Shown: in pieces, positions 50,674 to 59,891 of the stretch
How positions within the stretch are numbered: the stretch's first letter is position 1
How the letters are laid out: each line of letters starts with the position of its first letter
DNA from: Pandoraea sp. PE-S2T-3
GTDB lineage: Bacteria; Pseudomonadota; Gammaproteobacteria; Burkholderiales; Burkholderiaceae
NCBI RefSeq assembly: GCF_002179965.1
Contig: NZ_NGUQ01000014.1
Span: 1 to 64,000, forward strand
DNA: 64,000 bases
Direction of reading: 5' to 3'
The notes under the pieces: generated by a model
Told to the model about the DNA's origin: nothing
Seen by the model: the letters and a program-made list of their open reading frames with translations, nothing else
The model's database searches: none
Made by a program: the position numbers and the translations under genes

Positions 50674-52490
50674 GCTAATGATTTCCGGCCATTGCGTGGC
50701 GTGTTGCCGAGACCCTCAGGCGTCGATTCAATCGCCGACGCCATAGTCCGTGTGCGTTTTGTTTCACTCACACGCAGTGCGGTTTCCAGCGAAACGACGA
50801 TGGTGAACAAGGCGACCACCAGCACGCCGGCATACGCCAACGCCGGGCCATAGCTGCCATTCGAGATGAGACCGATCAGGTAAGTCGTCGCGAGATCATG
50901 GTCGGCACTCACGAGGAACACGACGGCGCTCACCGCCGTTGCCGCGCGCACGAAGCCGTAGATCAGCGCGGCCGCACAGGCGGGGCGCAGCAGCGGCAGC
51001 AGCACGCGTCGCAGCGTCGTCCAGCTACCGGCGCGCAACGTGGCCGACGCTTCATCCAGACTCGGATCGATCTGCGCCAGCGCGCCGACAGTCGTGCGCA
51101 AGCCCATCGGCATATTCCGGAACAGGAACGACAGCACGAGAATCGCGCCGGTGCCGGTGAGCGCCAACGGTGCGGCGTTGAACGTCTGCGCGTACGCGAG
51201 CCCGATCACAGTGCCCGGAATCGCAAACGCGGCGACGAGAGCGCCCTCAAGCCAGCGGCGGCCCGCAAATTGACGACGTGCGATCAGCCAGCCGCCGAAC
51301 ACAGCAGCGACGGCGGTCAGCGGTGCGGCAATCGCCGACAGGCGCAGGGTTTCCAGTGCAGACGGCCATGCCTGCCCCGTGAGTGATATCGAGCCGTCTT
51401 CCATCGCGACGCCGAATACATCCGTCAAATGCGCCAGCGTCCAATGAAAATCGACGCCCCACAGTGTGACGAAGCCGCCAGCCAGCAACGTGCCGTAGAC
51501 GGCCAGCGTCAGCAGGCACCACGGTGTGACGAGCGCCGCCAGCGACCACGAGAGACGCGCGTCGAGCGGTGCCGCACGACCGCCGCCGCCCTTGCCGTTC
51601 ACGGCGACGTAGCTGCGCTCGCCGAGCCATCGACGTTGCAGCGCGAACGCCGCCAACGCCATCAGCAACAGCCAGACGGCGAGCGCGGCGGCGCGCCCCG
51701 GGTCTTGTTCGGCACCGACGACTGCGAAGTACAGATCGGACGACAGCACACGGAAGTTGCCACCCAGCACCAGCGGGTTACCGAAGTCGGCGAGGCTTTC
51801 GATGAAGCACAGCAGCAACGCGTTGGCGAGACCCGGACGCATCATCGGCCACGTCACGGTGCGGAAGGTCTGCCAATGCGTCGCTCGCAGCGTGGCAGCG
51901 GCCTCTTCCAGCACGGCAGGCAAGCGCTGCACGACACCCAGCACCGTGAGGAATGCGACCGGTGTGAAGGCCAGACACTGTGCTAACCAGAGTCCTAGCG
52001 GGCCATACAGCCAGCGGCCGGGCTTTACACCGAGCCAATCGGCCACAGCCTGTGTGATCGCGCCGTTTCTGCCGAGCAGCAGAATCAGTGCGAGGCCCAC
52101 GGCAAACGGCGGAGTGATGGCAGGCAACATCGCAACGCCGCGCAACAACGCCGCGCCGGTGCGCGAGCGCGTCAGCGCGCTACGGGTGGCGAGCAACGCC
52201 AATGCGGCGCCAAGGATCGTCGAAGTCGCGGCGGAGGCGATGCCCAGCGCAATGCTGTGCCAGCCACTGCCACACGCCCCGGCGCCGCGCACGCAGCCCA
52301 GCCGCCAGACGTCGGGCGCCAGCGTGGACCATGCGGCGGGCAGGTCGCCCCCGGCGTTACGCCATGCCGGTACCAGCGAAAAGAAGCTGTTTGCGAGCGG
52401 CCACGCGACGAATACGCCCAACGCCAGCACTGTGGCGATGAGCACGCCGCGCGTAAAGCCGTCGTGCGGCAGCTTAGCGAGCGTGGGCAT
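50670..52490 (-). CDS. ABC importer permease, two fused membrane domains
   Basis: The 606-residue protein contains two BPD-type permease domains in one chain, each with the EAA-loop type motif (LEEAAATLRATHWQTFRTVTWPMMRPG and LDEASATLRAGSWTTLRRVLLPLLRPA). This fused layout is usual in the FbpB/AfuB/PhnU group. I start at ATG 52490, overlapping the binding-protein stop by 17 bases; a start further up would run deep into that gene. Confidence 0.87.
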   Translation of the reverse strand: MPTLAKLPHDGFTRGVLIATVLALGVFVAWPLANSFFSLVPAWRNAGGDLPAAWSTLAPDVWRLGCVRGAGACGSGWHSIALGIASAATSTILGAALALLATRSALTRSRTGAALLRGVAMLPAITPPFAVGLALILLLGRNGAITQAVADWLGVKPGRWLYGPLGLWLAQCLAFTPVAFLTVLGVVQRLPAVLEEAAATLRATHWQTFRTVTWPMMRPGLANALLLCFIESLADFGNPLVLGGNFRVLSSDLYFAVVGAEQDPGRAAALAVWLLLMALAAFALQRRWLGERSYVAVNGKGGGGRAAPLDARLSWSLAALVTPWCLLTLAVYGTLLAGGFVTLWGVDFHWTLAHLTDVFGVAMEDGSISLTGQAWPSALETLRLSAIAAPLTAVAAVFGGWLIARRQFAGRRWLEGALVAAFAIPGTVIGLAYAQTFNAAPLALTGTGAILVLSFLFRNMPMGLRTTVGALAQIDPSLDEASATLRAGSWTTLRRVLLPLLRPACAAALIYGFVRAATAVSAVVFLVSADHDLATTYLIGLISNGSYGPALAYAGVLVVALFTIVVSLETALRVSETKRTRTMASAIESTPEGLGNTPRNGRKSLA

Positions 52491-53556
52491 AGATTTCGGT
52501 GTTCCAGCGCTGCAACAGACGCTTGCGCGTCGCCGGGTCGCCAAATCGCGCGGCATCGTAGTCGATCAACTTGATGCTTGACGGCTGCGGTGCCAGCTTC
52601 GGCACAGCGGCATCGCGGTTCGACGGCATCTGGTAAGCGTGCGCCTGTTCTGCCAGCGATTGAACATCGGCACGCAGCGCGAATTCGTAGAACTGCTTCG
52701 CCAGCGCCGGATGCGCTGCCCCGGCGATCAGGCTCATGCCGCCGATCTCGAAGCCGGTGCCTTCGCACGGTGCGACGGTCGCGATGTCGAAACCAGCCAC
52801 GCGTTGCTTTACGAGGTCGTGCAGAAATTCGATGGCGATGCTCGCTTCGCCGCGCGATGCCGCTTCGCCCGGCGCGACGCCGGTTGCAGTGTACTGGCTG
52901 ACGTTCGAGTTGAGCGCGCGAAGGTAGCGGAACGCTTCGTCTTCGCCCATCAGTTGCACGAGGGTGGCGAGCGCCACGTAGGCCGTGCCGGAGGCGTTCG
53001 GATTGGCGATCTGGATCTCGCCCTTCCACGCGGGCGAAAGCAGATCGCGCCAGCATTTCGGCGGTTCAAGACGGCGCTTGCGCAGCTCTGCGGCGTTGTA
53101 GCCGATACCGAGCAGCCCCTGATAGACACCAACGGTGCGGTCGCGGCCGGTCTGTGCGAAACGTTGCGCCCACGGCTGCAACTGTGCCAATGCCGGGGAG
53201 CGGTAGGCCTCGGTCAGGCCTTCGAATGCGGCTTGCAGATGCGAATCGCCGGAGCCAGCCCACCATACGTCGAACTGCGGGCGTGCGCGTTGCGCGGTCA
53301 GCAGCGCCAGCGCTTCACCGGCGCTCTTGCGGATCATGGCCACACCGACGCCGGTCTCTTTCTCGAAGCGCTTCTTCATCAGTTGGCACCATTCGAGATC
53401 TGCCGAGCAAAGCAGGCTCAGGCGATCGGCGGCGTGGGCGGTCGATGGCGGGAGCATCGCGGCGACGGCGACGACGCTCAGGACGGCGGCCACCGAGCCG
53501 CGCGCGGCGCGCAGCAGACGCGATGTCAGGCCGCTGCGGTCGCGGTGTTTTCGCAC
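52474..53556 (-). CDS. ABC importer periplasmic binding protein (AfuA-like)
   Basis: The mature part starts ADRLSLLCSADLEWCQLMKKRFEKE and continues GEALALLTAQRARPQFDVWWAGSGDSHLQAA, a pattern seen in the AfuA group. AfuA of Actinobacillus was first named a ferric protein but binds hexose and heptose phosphates. I prefer GTG 53556 (360 residues). It yields a textbook signal peptide (Arg/Lys-rich start, hydrophobic AAVLSVVAVAAML, end AHA-AD) and places the O3 operator just upstream. ATG 53613 would make an unusual 62-residue leader and put O3 inside the gene. Confidence 0.8.
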   Translation of the reverse strand: MRKHRDRSGLTSRLLRAARGSVAAVLSVVAVAAMLPPSTAHAADRLSLLCSADLEWCQLMKKRFEKETGVGVAMIRKSAGEALALLTAQRARPQFDVWWAGSGDSHLQAAFEGLTEAYRSPALAQLQPWAQRFAQTGRDRTVGVYQGLLGIGYNAAELRKRRLEPPKCWRDLLSPAWKGEIQIANPNASGTAYVALATLVQLMGEDEAFRYLRALNSNVSQYTATGVAPGEAASRGEASIAIEFLHDLVKQRVAGFDIATVAPCEGTGFEIGGMSLIAGAAHPALAKQFYEFALRADVQSLAEQAHAYQMPSNRDAAVPKLAPQPSSIKLIDYDAARFGDPATRKRLLQRWNTEIYAHAR

Positions 53557-53557
53557 G

Positions 53558-53573
53558 TTGCACTCGTTTGCAA
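53558..53573. promoter_or_regulatory. LacI-type operator O3 (ABC importer genes)
   Basis: TTGCACTCGTTTGCAA fits TTGCAnnCGnnTGCAA and differs from the core of O1 at only two positions. It lies between lacI and the binding-protein start, where a bound repressor would cover the initiation region. Confidence 0.6.
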
Positions 53574-53648
53574 TGTTGGGCGAAATGGCGGGAGGTTTGG
53601 GCTTCGTCAGCATGGGAAGGGTCGGAGTCGGTCCGTGTGGGGCGCGGG

Positions 53649-54668
53649 TCAGCCGGTGGTGGCTCGGCGCACGAAGGTGACGGGGGCGATGCGGACTTCC
53701 GCGGCACGCGAGAAGTCGGTGATGCGTTGGGTGAGCATGTCGACCACGCTATGGGCTAGCGCGTCGGTGTTCTGGGCAATGGTCGAGAGGCGGTAGCTGT
53801 CGAGTGCGGCGTGTTGGATGTCGTCGAAGCCGACAATGCGAATGTCTTCCGGGAAACGGCGGCCGAACGCGCGGCGGGCCTCATCCATGAAGCCGAGCGC
53901 GACCATGTCCGTGGCGCAGAAGACCCCGTCTGGTGCACTCGACGCATCGGCGAGCACTTCACGCGCGGCCAGTTGCCCGGCTTCGTACGACGAGATGGTG
54001 GAGTTGCACAACGTGATCCGGTTCTTGCGCACGCCCAGACGCGCGAGTGCGTCGACATAACCTTCGCAACGCTGGCGTCCGCTGAAGTGCGTGGCGTGCG
54101 GGCCGATGAAGGCGAAGCGCGTTGCGCCCGAATCGAACAGTTCGCGCGCGGCGAGTGCGGCGCCAGCGTGGTTATCGCTGTTGATGACGTCCGCGCCTTC
54201 CAACTCGGGGGCACGGTTGATCATCGCGACGGGGACTTTGCGCTCGATGTATTCGCGCGCCAGCGAGAGCGGCGGCGCGCCGGAGGTCATGATGACGCCC
54301 GCGATGCGGTAGCTCAGCAGCCGTTGCAGGGCGTAGCTGGTCTGGTCCGGATCGTCCGCATTCATAAGAATGGGCAGCAGGCCGCGAGCGGCCAGATGGT
54401 GCGCGATCGGGGCGAGTAGTTGCGCGCGAAAGGGACTCACCAGCGCGGAGGTGACGACGCCGACAAACGTGCTGCGGCCCTGAATCATGTTCCGGGCGTT
54501 GATGTCGACGTGGTAGTTCAGCGTCTTCGCGGCTTCGAGCACACGGGCCCGCGTCTTCGGAGAGACGCTGGCACCGGGCGTGAAAGTGCGCGAAACGGCG
54601 GAGCGAGACACCCCGGCCATGCGCGCCACATCCTCGGCAATCGCCCAGCTCTTTTCTTTGTCGGTCAT
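53649..54668 (-). CDS. LacI-family repressor of the phosphate-ester gene clusters
   Basis: The 339-residue protein has an N-terminal LacI HTH (IAEDVARMAGVSRSAVSRTFTPGASVSPKTRARVLEAAKTLNY) and hinge region VDINARNMIQGRS, in which Met replaces the usual Leu that enters the central CG step. A periplasmic-binding-like sensor domain follows. It heads the ABC-importer cluster, 92 bases ahead of the binding-protein start. Three candidate operators in the neighbourhood suggest that it controls both the importer and the tonB operon. Confidence 0.88.
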   Translation of the reverse strand: MTDKEKSWAIAEDVARMAGVSRSAVSRTFTPGASVSPKTRARVLEAAKTLNYHVDINARNMIQGRSTFVGVVTSALVSPFRAQLLAPIAHHLAARGLLPILMNADDPDQTSYALQRLLSYRIAGVIMTSGAPPLSLAREYIERKVPVAMINRAPELEGADVINSDNHAGAALAARELFDSGATRFAFIGPHATHFSGRQRCEGYVDALARLGVRKNRITLCNSTISSYEAGQLAAREVLADASSAPDGVFCATDMVALGFMDEARRAFGRRFPEDIRIVGFDDIQHAALDSYRLSTIAQNTDALAHSVVDMLTQRITDFSRAAEVRIAPVTFVRRATTG

Positions 54669-54853
54669 CGAAACAATGGGAGCGGGTACGCAAGAGAGGC
54701 CAGCGCAGAAGTGGCCGCGCCAGCACGATGACCGGGTAGCTTAGATGTGCGGTGTGTCGGGGATGTGACAGGGGGAGGCGTTGCGGGGTACTGAATGCGG
54801 GAGGTGCTGCGGGGTGACTTCGCGGTATGACGCGGTCAGCTCGCGAGAGTAGC

Positions 54854-54930
54854 TGGCCTGCCCAGAGGGATTCGAACCCCCGACCGTCGGCTTAGAAGGC
54901 CGATGCTCTATCCAACTGAGCTATGGGCAG
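54854..54930 (-). tRNA. tRNA-Arg (TCT)
   Basis: The 77-nt sequence folds as a tRNA with acceptor CTGCCCA/TGGGCAG, D-stem GCTC/GAGC, anticodon loop CTTCTAA (anticodon TCT), a GGGGG/CCCTC T-stem and encoded CCA. It reads the rare AGA codon. I see no integrase or direct repeat that would mark it as an attachment site. Confidence 0.95.
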
Positions 54931-55148
54931 TGCGTGTTGGCGGCGACCGAGTGTCGCTGCCGGAAGGTTCCTGAGACTAGTGCACTTTGCTGCGGATGAT
55001 TCGCAATTGCAAGAATGCGCTGAAATGCCCGAGGAATCGGCGATTATAGCGCACGCGCATGCCAAATTCATCCGCGTGCCCTCAGGAGATGTCCTCTTTA
55101 CGTGTCCCTCCCTTCCCATCTAGACTACTGACGTGGAGGGACGCGCTC

Positions 55149-56363
55149 ATGAACGAGATCGAACGCGAACAACGCTACGGCGCACACAACTATGCCCCGC
55201 TCCCCGTCGTGCTCTCGCACGCCAAGGGCGTCTGGGTCTGGGATGTCGAGGGCACCCGCTATCTCGACATGATGAGCGCCTACTCTGCCGTCAGCCACGG
55301 CCATGCCCACCCTCGCCTTGTCGCGGCGCTCACCGCGCAGGCGCAGCGGCTCGCCATCGTCTCCCGGGCCTTCTATTCCGATAAGCTCGGCGCCTTTCTC
55401 GAACGCCTCTGCGATCTCACCACGCTCGACGGCGCCCTGCCGATGAACACCGGCGCCGAAGCCGTGGAAACCGCCATCAAAGCCGCCCGCCGCTGGGGCT
55501 ACAGCGTCAAGCGCATTCCCGCAGAGAAAGCCGAAATCATCGTCGCCGACGGTAATTTCCATGGCCGCACCACCACCATCGTCGGCTTCTCGTCCGAACC
55601 CGCCTATCGCGCCGATTTCGGCCCCTTCGCCCCCGGCTTCGTACGCGTCCCGTTCGGCGATATCGACGCCGTTCGCGCCGCCATCACCCCCAACACCTGC
55701 GCCGTCCTCTTCGAAACGATTCAGGGCGAAGGCGGTGTCGTCGTGCCACCCGACGGCTTCCTGCGCTCGCTACGCGACCTTTGCACAGAGCAGAACGTGC
55801 TGATGTTGCTCGACGAGATTCAATCAGGACTCGGACGCACCGGGCGATGGTTCGCCTATCAGCACGAAGGCATCGTCCCCGACGGGGTGATGCTGGGCAA
55901 GGCACTCGGCGGCGGATTGCTGCCAGTGTCAGCATTTGTCGCAATACACGACATCATCGATCTGTTCGAACCCGGCAGTCATGGGTCAACGTTCGGCGGT
56001 AACGCGCTGGCGGCCACCGTCGCACTCGAAGCGCTCGACGTCATGGCCGACGAAGACCTGCCCGGCAGAAGTGCGGAATTGGGGGAATATTTTCTCTCAC
56101 GTCTGCGGGCGATCCATTCGCCCGTCATCCGTGAAGTACGCGGACGCGGCCTCTGGGTCGGCATCGAAATCGATCCCGCACTCGCCGACGCCCACGATCT
56201 CGCCGTGCGGCTGCTGCGTCGTCATATCCTCGCGAAGGAGACGCGCTCGACCGTGCTGCGCCTCGCCCCGCCACTCATCATCGAGCGCGCTGAAATCGAT
56301 ATGTGTGTCGGCGCGCTCAAGGCGGTGCTCGCAGAAGCAGAAGCCGAGCAAGTCACGGCTTAA
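55149..56363 (+). CDS. rocD: Ornithine--oxo-acid transaminase
   Basis: The 404-residue class-III PLP enzyme moves the delta-amino group of ornithine to 2-oxoglutarate, giving glutamate-semialdehyde in arginine/ornithine breakdown. Motifs: NTGAEAVETAIKAARRWGY, the cofactor region LMLLDEIQSGLGRTGRWFAYQHE, and the PLP lysine in MLGKALGGGLLPVSAF near residue 249. ATG 55149 is chosen because GGAGGG precedes it by eight bases. It overlaps the convergent SMR gene by four bases. Confidence 0.9.
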   Translation: MNEIEREQRYGAHNYAPLPVVLSHAKGVWVWDVEGTRYLDMMSAYSAVSHGHAHPRLVAALTAQAQRLAIVSRAFYSDKLGAFLERLCDLTTLDGALPMNTGAEAVETAIKAARRWGYSVKRIPAEKAEIIVADGNFHGRTTTIVGFSSEPAYRADFGPFAPGFVRVPFGDIDAVRAAITPNTCAVLFETIQGEGGVVVPPDGFLRSLRDLCTEQNVLMLLDEIQSGLGRTGRWFAYQHEGIVPDGVMLGKALGGGLLPVSAFVAIHDIIDLFEPGSHGSTFGGNALAATVALEALDVMADEDLPGRSAELGEYFLSRLRAIHSPVIREVRGRGLWVGIEIDPALADAHDLAVRLLRRHILAKETRSTVLRLAPPLIIERAEIDMCVGALKAVLAEAEAEQVTA

Positions 56364-56689
56364 TGCGCCGACGACTTCGACCACAGATTCATCACCAGCA
56401 CGCCGGCAATAATCAGCGCCATGCCAAGCATCGCCGCCGCATCGAGCTTCTGCCCGAACAGCACGCGCGACGCGATCGAGATCAGCACGATGCCCAGCCC
56501 CGACCACATCGCATAAGCAATACCCACGGGAATGGTGCGCAACGTGAGCGACAGCATGTAGAACGCCACGCCATACCCCGCCACCACCAGCACCACCGGC
56601 CCCGCACGCGAGAAGCCGTCCGACGCCTTGAGCGCCGACGTGGCAATCACCTCCGCCACGATCGCCACCAGCAAGTACAGATACGCCAT
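56360..56689 (-). CDS. Small multidrug resistance (EmrE-type) exporter
   Basis: The 109-residue protein has four membrane helices and the essential Glu in LYLLVAIVAEVIATSALKAS, plus YGVAFYMLSLTLRTIPVGIAYAMWSGLG, both SMR signatures. It works as a homodimeric proton/drug antiporter. The start at ATG 56689 has GGAGG five bases upstream; a start at 56710 has none. Confidence 0.9.
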   Translation of the reverse strand: MAYLYLLVAIVAEVIATSALKASDGFSRAGPVVLVVAGYGVAFYMLSLTLRTIPVGIAYAMWSGLGIVLISIASRVLFGQKLDAAAMLGMALIIAGVLVMNLWSKSSAH

Positions 56690-56748
56690 CGCCAACCTCC
56701 GGGTTTTCAAGGCCGCCCATCATAACCGACAGCCCTCGCAAAATTGTC

Positions 56749-56778
56749 TTGCGCAATCTCACGCCGCCTTGCTAAAGT
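56749..56778 (+). promoter_or_regulatory. Candidate promoter of alaC
   Basis: TTGCGC (56749-56754) and TAAAGT (56773-56778), 18 bases apart, precede the alaC start by 70 bases. Confidence 0.4.
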
Positions 56779-56848
56779 CGCCGTCACGGTGTGGCCAGCA
56801 CACCGGCGTCGCTCGGACGGTTCCGGGCGCTTACGTTCCAGGATCAAC

Positions 56849-58066
56849 ATGTCAGGCTCCCAGAGCTCGCGCAGCTTTGCGCGCATCAATCGCCTTCCCC
56901 CGTACGTCTTCAACATCACCGCCGAGCTCAAGATGGCGGCGCGCCGTCGTGGCGAAGACATCATCGACCTGTCGATGGGCAACCCCGACGGGGCCACCCC
57001 GCCGCACATCGTCAGCAAACTCGTCGAAGTCTCGCAACGCCCCGACACGCACGGCTACTCGACTTCGCGTGGCATCCCGCGTCTGCGCCGCGCCATCACC
57101 CGCTGGTACAAAGATCGCTACGACGTCGAACTCGATCCCGAGCGCGAAGCCATCGTCACCATCGGCTCGAAGGAAGGCCTCGCTCACCTGATGCTCGCCA
57201 CGCTGGACCAAGGCGATACGGTGCTGGTGCCCAACCCGTCGTACCCGATTCACATCTACGGCGCCGTCATCGCCGGGGCGAACATCCGCTCCGTGCCCAT
57301 GACGCCCGGCATCGACTTCTTCACCGAACTCGAGCGCGGCATTCGCGAAAGCCATCCGAAGCCAAAGATGGTGATTCTCGGCTTCCCGTCGAACCCGACC
57401 GCGCAGTGCGTCGAACTCGAATTCTTCGAGCGCGTGATCGATCTCGCCCGCAAGCACGACATTCTCGTGGTGCACGATCTGGCCTACGCCGACATCGTCT
57501 ATGACGGCTACAAAGCGCCCTCGATCATGCAGGTGCCGGGGGCGAAAGACGTTGCAGTGGAGTTCTTCACGCTCTCGAAGAGCTACAACATGGCCGGATG
57601 GCGCATCGGCTTCATGGTCGGCAATCCGGAACTGGTCGCCGCCCTCGCGCGCATCAAGAGCTATCACGACTACGGCACGTTCACCCCCGTGCAAGTGGCC
57701 GCCATCGCTGCGCTCGAAGGCGATCAGACTTGCGTGGAAGAGATTCGCGAGCAATACCAACGCCGCCGCGACGTGCTCTACAAAGGCCTGATCGAAGCGG
57801 GCTGGGCAGTGGATCTGCCCAAGGCGTCGATGTATATCTGGGCACGCATTCCCGAGCCGTATCGCGCCCTCGGCTCGCTCGAATTCGCGAAGAAGCTGCT
57901 CGCGCAGGCGAAGGTATCCGTCTCGCCCGGCATCGGCTTCGGCGAGTACGGCGATGAGTATGTTCGCTTCGCACTGATCGAAAACGAATCGCGTATTCGT
58001 CAGGCGGTGCGCGGCATCAAACACATGTTCCGTGACGACGGACTCGTCACGCCGACCGTCGCGTAA
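56849..58066 (+). CDS. alaC: Alanine transaminase AlaC
   Basis: The 405-residue class-I aminotransferase matches AlaC, which makes alanine from pyruvate and glutamate. The N terminus reads [39 protein letters not shown], typical of the AlaC group. The PLP-binding lysine lies in [15 protein letters not shown] near 247. The start ATG 56849 follows AGGA by six bases. A strong terminator follows. Confidence 0.87.
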   Translation: MSGSQSSRSFARINRLPPYVFNITAELKMAARRRGEDIIDLSMGNPDGATPPHIVSKLVEVSQRPDTHGYSTSRGIPRLRRAITRWYKDRYDVELDPEREAIVTIGSKEGLAHLMLATLDQGDTVLVPNPSYPIHIYGAVIAGANIRSVPMTPGIDFFTELERGIRESHPKPKMVILGFPSNPTAQCVELEFFERVIDLARKHDILVVHDLAYADIVYDGYKAPSIMQVPGAKDVAVEFFTLSKSYNMAGWRIGFMVGNPELVAALARIKSYHDYGTFTPVQVAAIAALEGDQTCVEEIREQYQRRRDVLYKGLIEAGWAVDLPKASMYIWARIPEPYRALGSLEFAKKLLAQAKVSVSPGIGFGEYGDEYVRFALIENESRIRQAVRGIKHMFRDDGLVTPTVA

Positions 58067-58112
58067 GCGCATAAGCCATCACGACACAGCATCATTGCTT
58101 GACGTTGACACA

Positions 58113-58154
58113 CACCGGGGCCTCCGTTCAGACGGACGCCCCGGTTTGCTTTTC
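58113..58154 (+). terminator. Terminator after alaC
   Basis: ACCGGGGC pairs with GCCCCGGT around an inner CTCCGTTCAGACGGAC stem-loop and is followed by TTGCTTTT. Confidence 0.75.
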
Positions 58155-58168
58155 AAGGCCGCTGCGCG

Positions 58169-58948
58169 TTAAGCGCGCGCTTCCAGATACCGGCTCGGCA
58201 CGTCACCCAGCACGCGACGAAACGCCGACGTGAATGCACTCGGGCTGCCGTAGCCCAGATCCAGCGCCACACGCGTCACAGGTTGCCCTTCACTCAGGCG
58301 TGCGATCGCCGCCAGCAAACACACTTGCTGCCGCCATTCGGCAAAGCTCACACCGGTCTCTTCACGAAACCGGCGCGTGAAGGTACGCCGACTCATCGAT
58401 GCGGCATCCGCCACGGCATCCAGATCGGTCGCAATCGACGGTGCCGCAAAGACATTCCGGCACACATCCACCAGCCGTGGATCGCTCGGCATCGGCGCAT
58501 GCAGCGACAGGCGCGGCATCGCAGCAATCTCCGAGACGAGAAAGTCCATGAGCTTGCCGTCTCGCCCGCCGATGTCATACATGGCTGGCAAATCCACCGC
58601 CTCATCCATCAACTGCCGCAACAACGCCGACACCCCGAAAACGCAGCAATGCCCGGGCAACCCCGCTGCCTCGGCAGCATCGCTCGCAACGAAGGTGTTG
58701 AGCATCGTCACTGGGCCACTCATGGTCATCTCGTGCTGCACACCCGCCGGTACCCAGCAGGCGCGTTGCGGCGGCACGAACCAGCGCCCCTGCGGCGTAG
58801 CAACCGTAATCATGCCGCGCGACGCAAACGCGAACTGCCCCCGCCCGTGCGCATGCTCGGGAAACGTCGATCCCGCCGCATAGTCGTTGGTGGTCACGAC
58901 CACGTTGCGCGGCAAGGTTTCGTAGGGATCGAGCAATGTATTTCGCAT
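58169..58948 (-). CDS. AraC-family transcriptional regulator
   Basis: The 259-residue protein has an N-terminal cupin sensor (PEHAHGRGQFAFASRGMITVATPQG and VPPQRACWVPAGVQHEM) and a C-terminal AraC domain with ASMSRRTFTRRFREETGVSFAEWRQQ and RVALDLGYGSPSAFTSAFRRVLGDVPSRYLEAR. This is the group that often controls divergent transporters or hydrolases. It diverges from the alpha/beta hydrolase gene, 115 bases away. Start at ATG 58948. Confidence 0.86.
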   Translation of the reverse strand: MRNTLLDPYETLPRNVVVTTNDYAAGSTFPEHAHGRGQFAFASRGMITVATPQGRWFVPPQRACWVPAGVQHEMTMSGPVTMLNTFVASDAAEAAGLPGHCCVFGVSALLRQLMDEAVDLPAMYDIGGRDGKLMDFLVSEIAAMPRLSLHAPMPSDPRLVDVCRNVFAAPSIATDLDAVADAASMSRRTFTRRFREETGVSFAEWRQQVCLLAAIARLSEGQPVTRVALDLGYGSPSAFTSAFRRVLGDVPSRYLEARA

Positions 58949-59063
58949 GGCCCGGATTCTACAGCGATTGACCCACTGTTGACGGCGGGCAATGCCGCAG
59001 GCCAGTACGATGCCTGTCTCGTCAGTGCATCGCACGTCGCCACGATCAACCTCCGGAGTCGAT

Positions 59064-59825
59064 ATGCCCAATACGTTTCACCGCGTGGGGAATGGCCCTC
59101 ACGCTGTCTTTGTCCTGCACGGCTGGTTCGGCGATGCGCATGCGTTCGAGCCCATCGAGGCGTGGCTCTCGCAAGACGACTTCAGCTACGTCTTCATGGA
59201 CTATCGCGGCTACGGTGGCATGCGTGAAATCACCGGCACTTACACGATGGACGAGATCGCCGACGACACACTCGCGCTCGCCGACGCTCTCGGCTTCGCG
59301 ACGTTCAGCCTCGTCGGCCACTCCATGGGGGCGATGGCCATCGAGAAGATCGCCACCCGCGCCCCCGAGCGTGTGCGAGCGTTGATCCCCATCGCCCCGG
59401 TGCCGTGCGGCGGCGTGCCGTTCGACGCGACACGCCGTGCGCTGTTTGAAAACGCCGCGAACGGCATCGAACTGCGCAAGACGATCATCGACCGCAGCAC
59501 CGGCAACCAGCTGCCGTCGCGCTGGATCGAGTGGAAAGCGGCCTATTCGCTTTCCACCGCATCGCCCGAAGCGTTTGCGGCTTACTTCCGGACTTGGGCC
59601 GACACGGACTTCAGTCATGAGATCACCGGCGTGCATCCGATGAAAGTCCTCGTGGGTGAGCATGACCCGACGTTCAACGCCACGCTCGCGAGCGAGACGT
59701 ACCTGCGACGCTACCCGCTCGCCACATTGGACGTGCTGCCAAACACCGGTCATTACCCGATGAACGAAACGCCGCTGGCACTGGTTACCGCCATCGAATC
59801 GTTCCTACATAGCGTCTACGCATGA
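59064..59825 (+). CDS. Alpha/beta hydrolase
   Basis: The 253-residue enzyme has the alpha/beta-hydrolase fold with oxyanion region VFVLHGWFGD, nucleophile elbow SLVGHSMGAMAIEKI (Ser near 91), an acid in VLVGEHDPTF and a catalytic His in PNTGHYPMNE. Substrate unknown. ATG 59064 has CCGGAG upstream. The gene may be under the divergent AraC regulator. Confidence 0.86.
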   Translation: MPNTFHRVGNGPHAVFVLHGWFGDAHAFEPIEAWLSQDDFSYVFMDYRGYGGMREITGTYTMDEIADDTLALADALGFATFSLVGHSMGAMAIEKIATRAPERVRALIPIAPVPCGGVPFDATRRALFENAANGIELRKTIIDRSTGNQLPSRWIEWKAAYSLSTASPEAFAAYFRTWADTDFSHEITGVHPMKVLVGEHDPTFNATLASETYLRRYPLATLDVLPNTGHYPMNETPLALVTAIESFLHSVYA

Positions 59826-59828
59826 AAT

Positions 59829-59850
59829 AGGGGAGTCCGCAGACTCCCCT
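59829..59850 (+). terminator. Hairpin after the alpha/beta hydrolase gene
   Basis: AGGGGAGTC and its complement close on CGCA, giving a 9-bp perfect stem just after the stop codon. The following tract is only moderately T-rich (CTCCCTC), so termination may be weak. Confidence 0.5.
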
Positions 59851-59891
59851 CTCCCTCATAACCACCACGACATCCCGACTCACGCCCACCG

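Noticed and set aside
54854-54930. tRNA-Arg as an integration site of a genomic island
   Set aside because: No integrase, no repeated 3' end and no change in base composition on either side.
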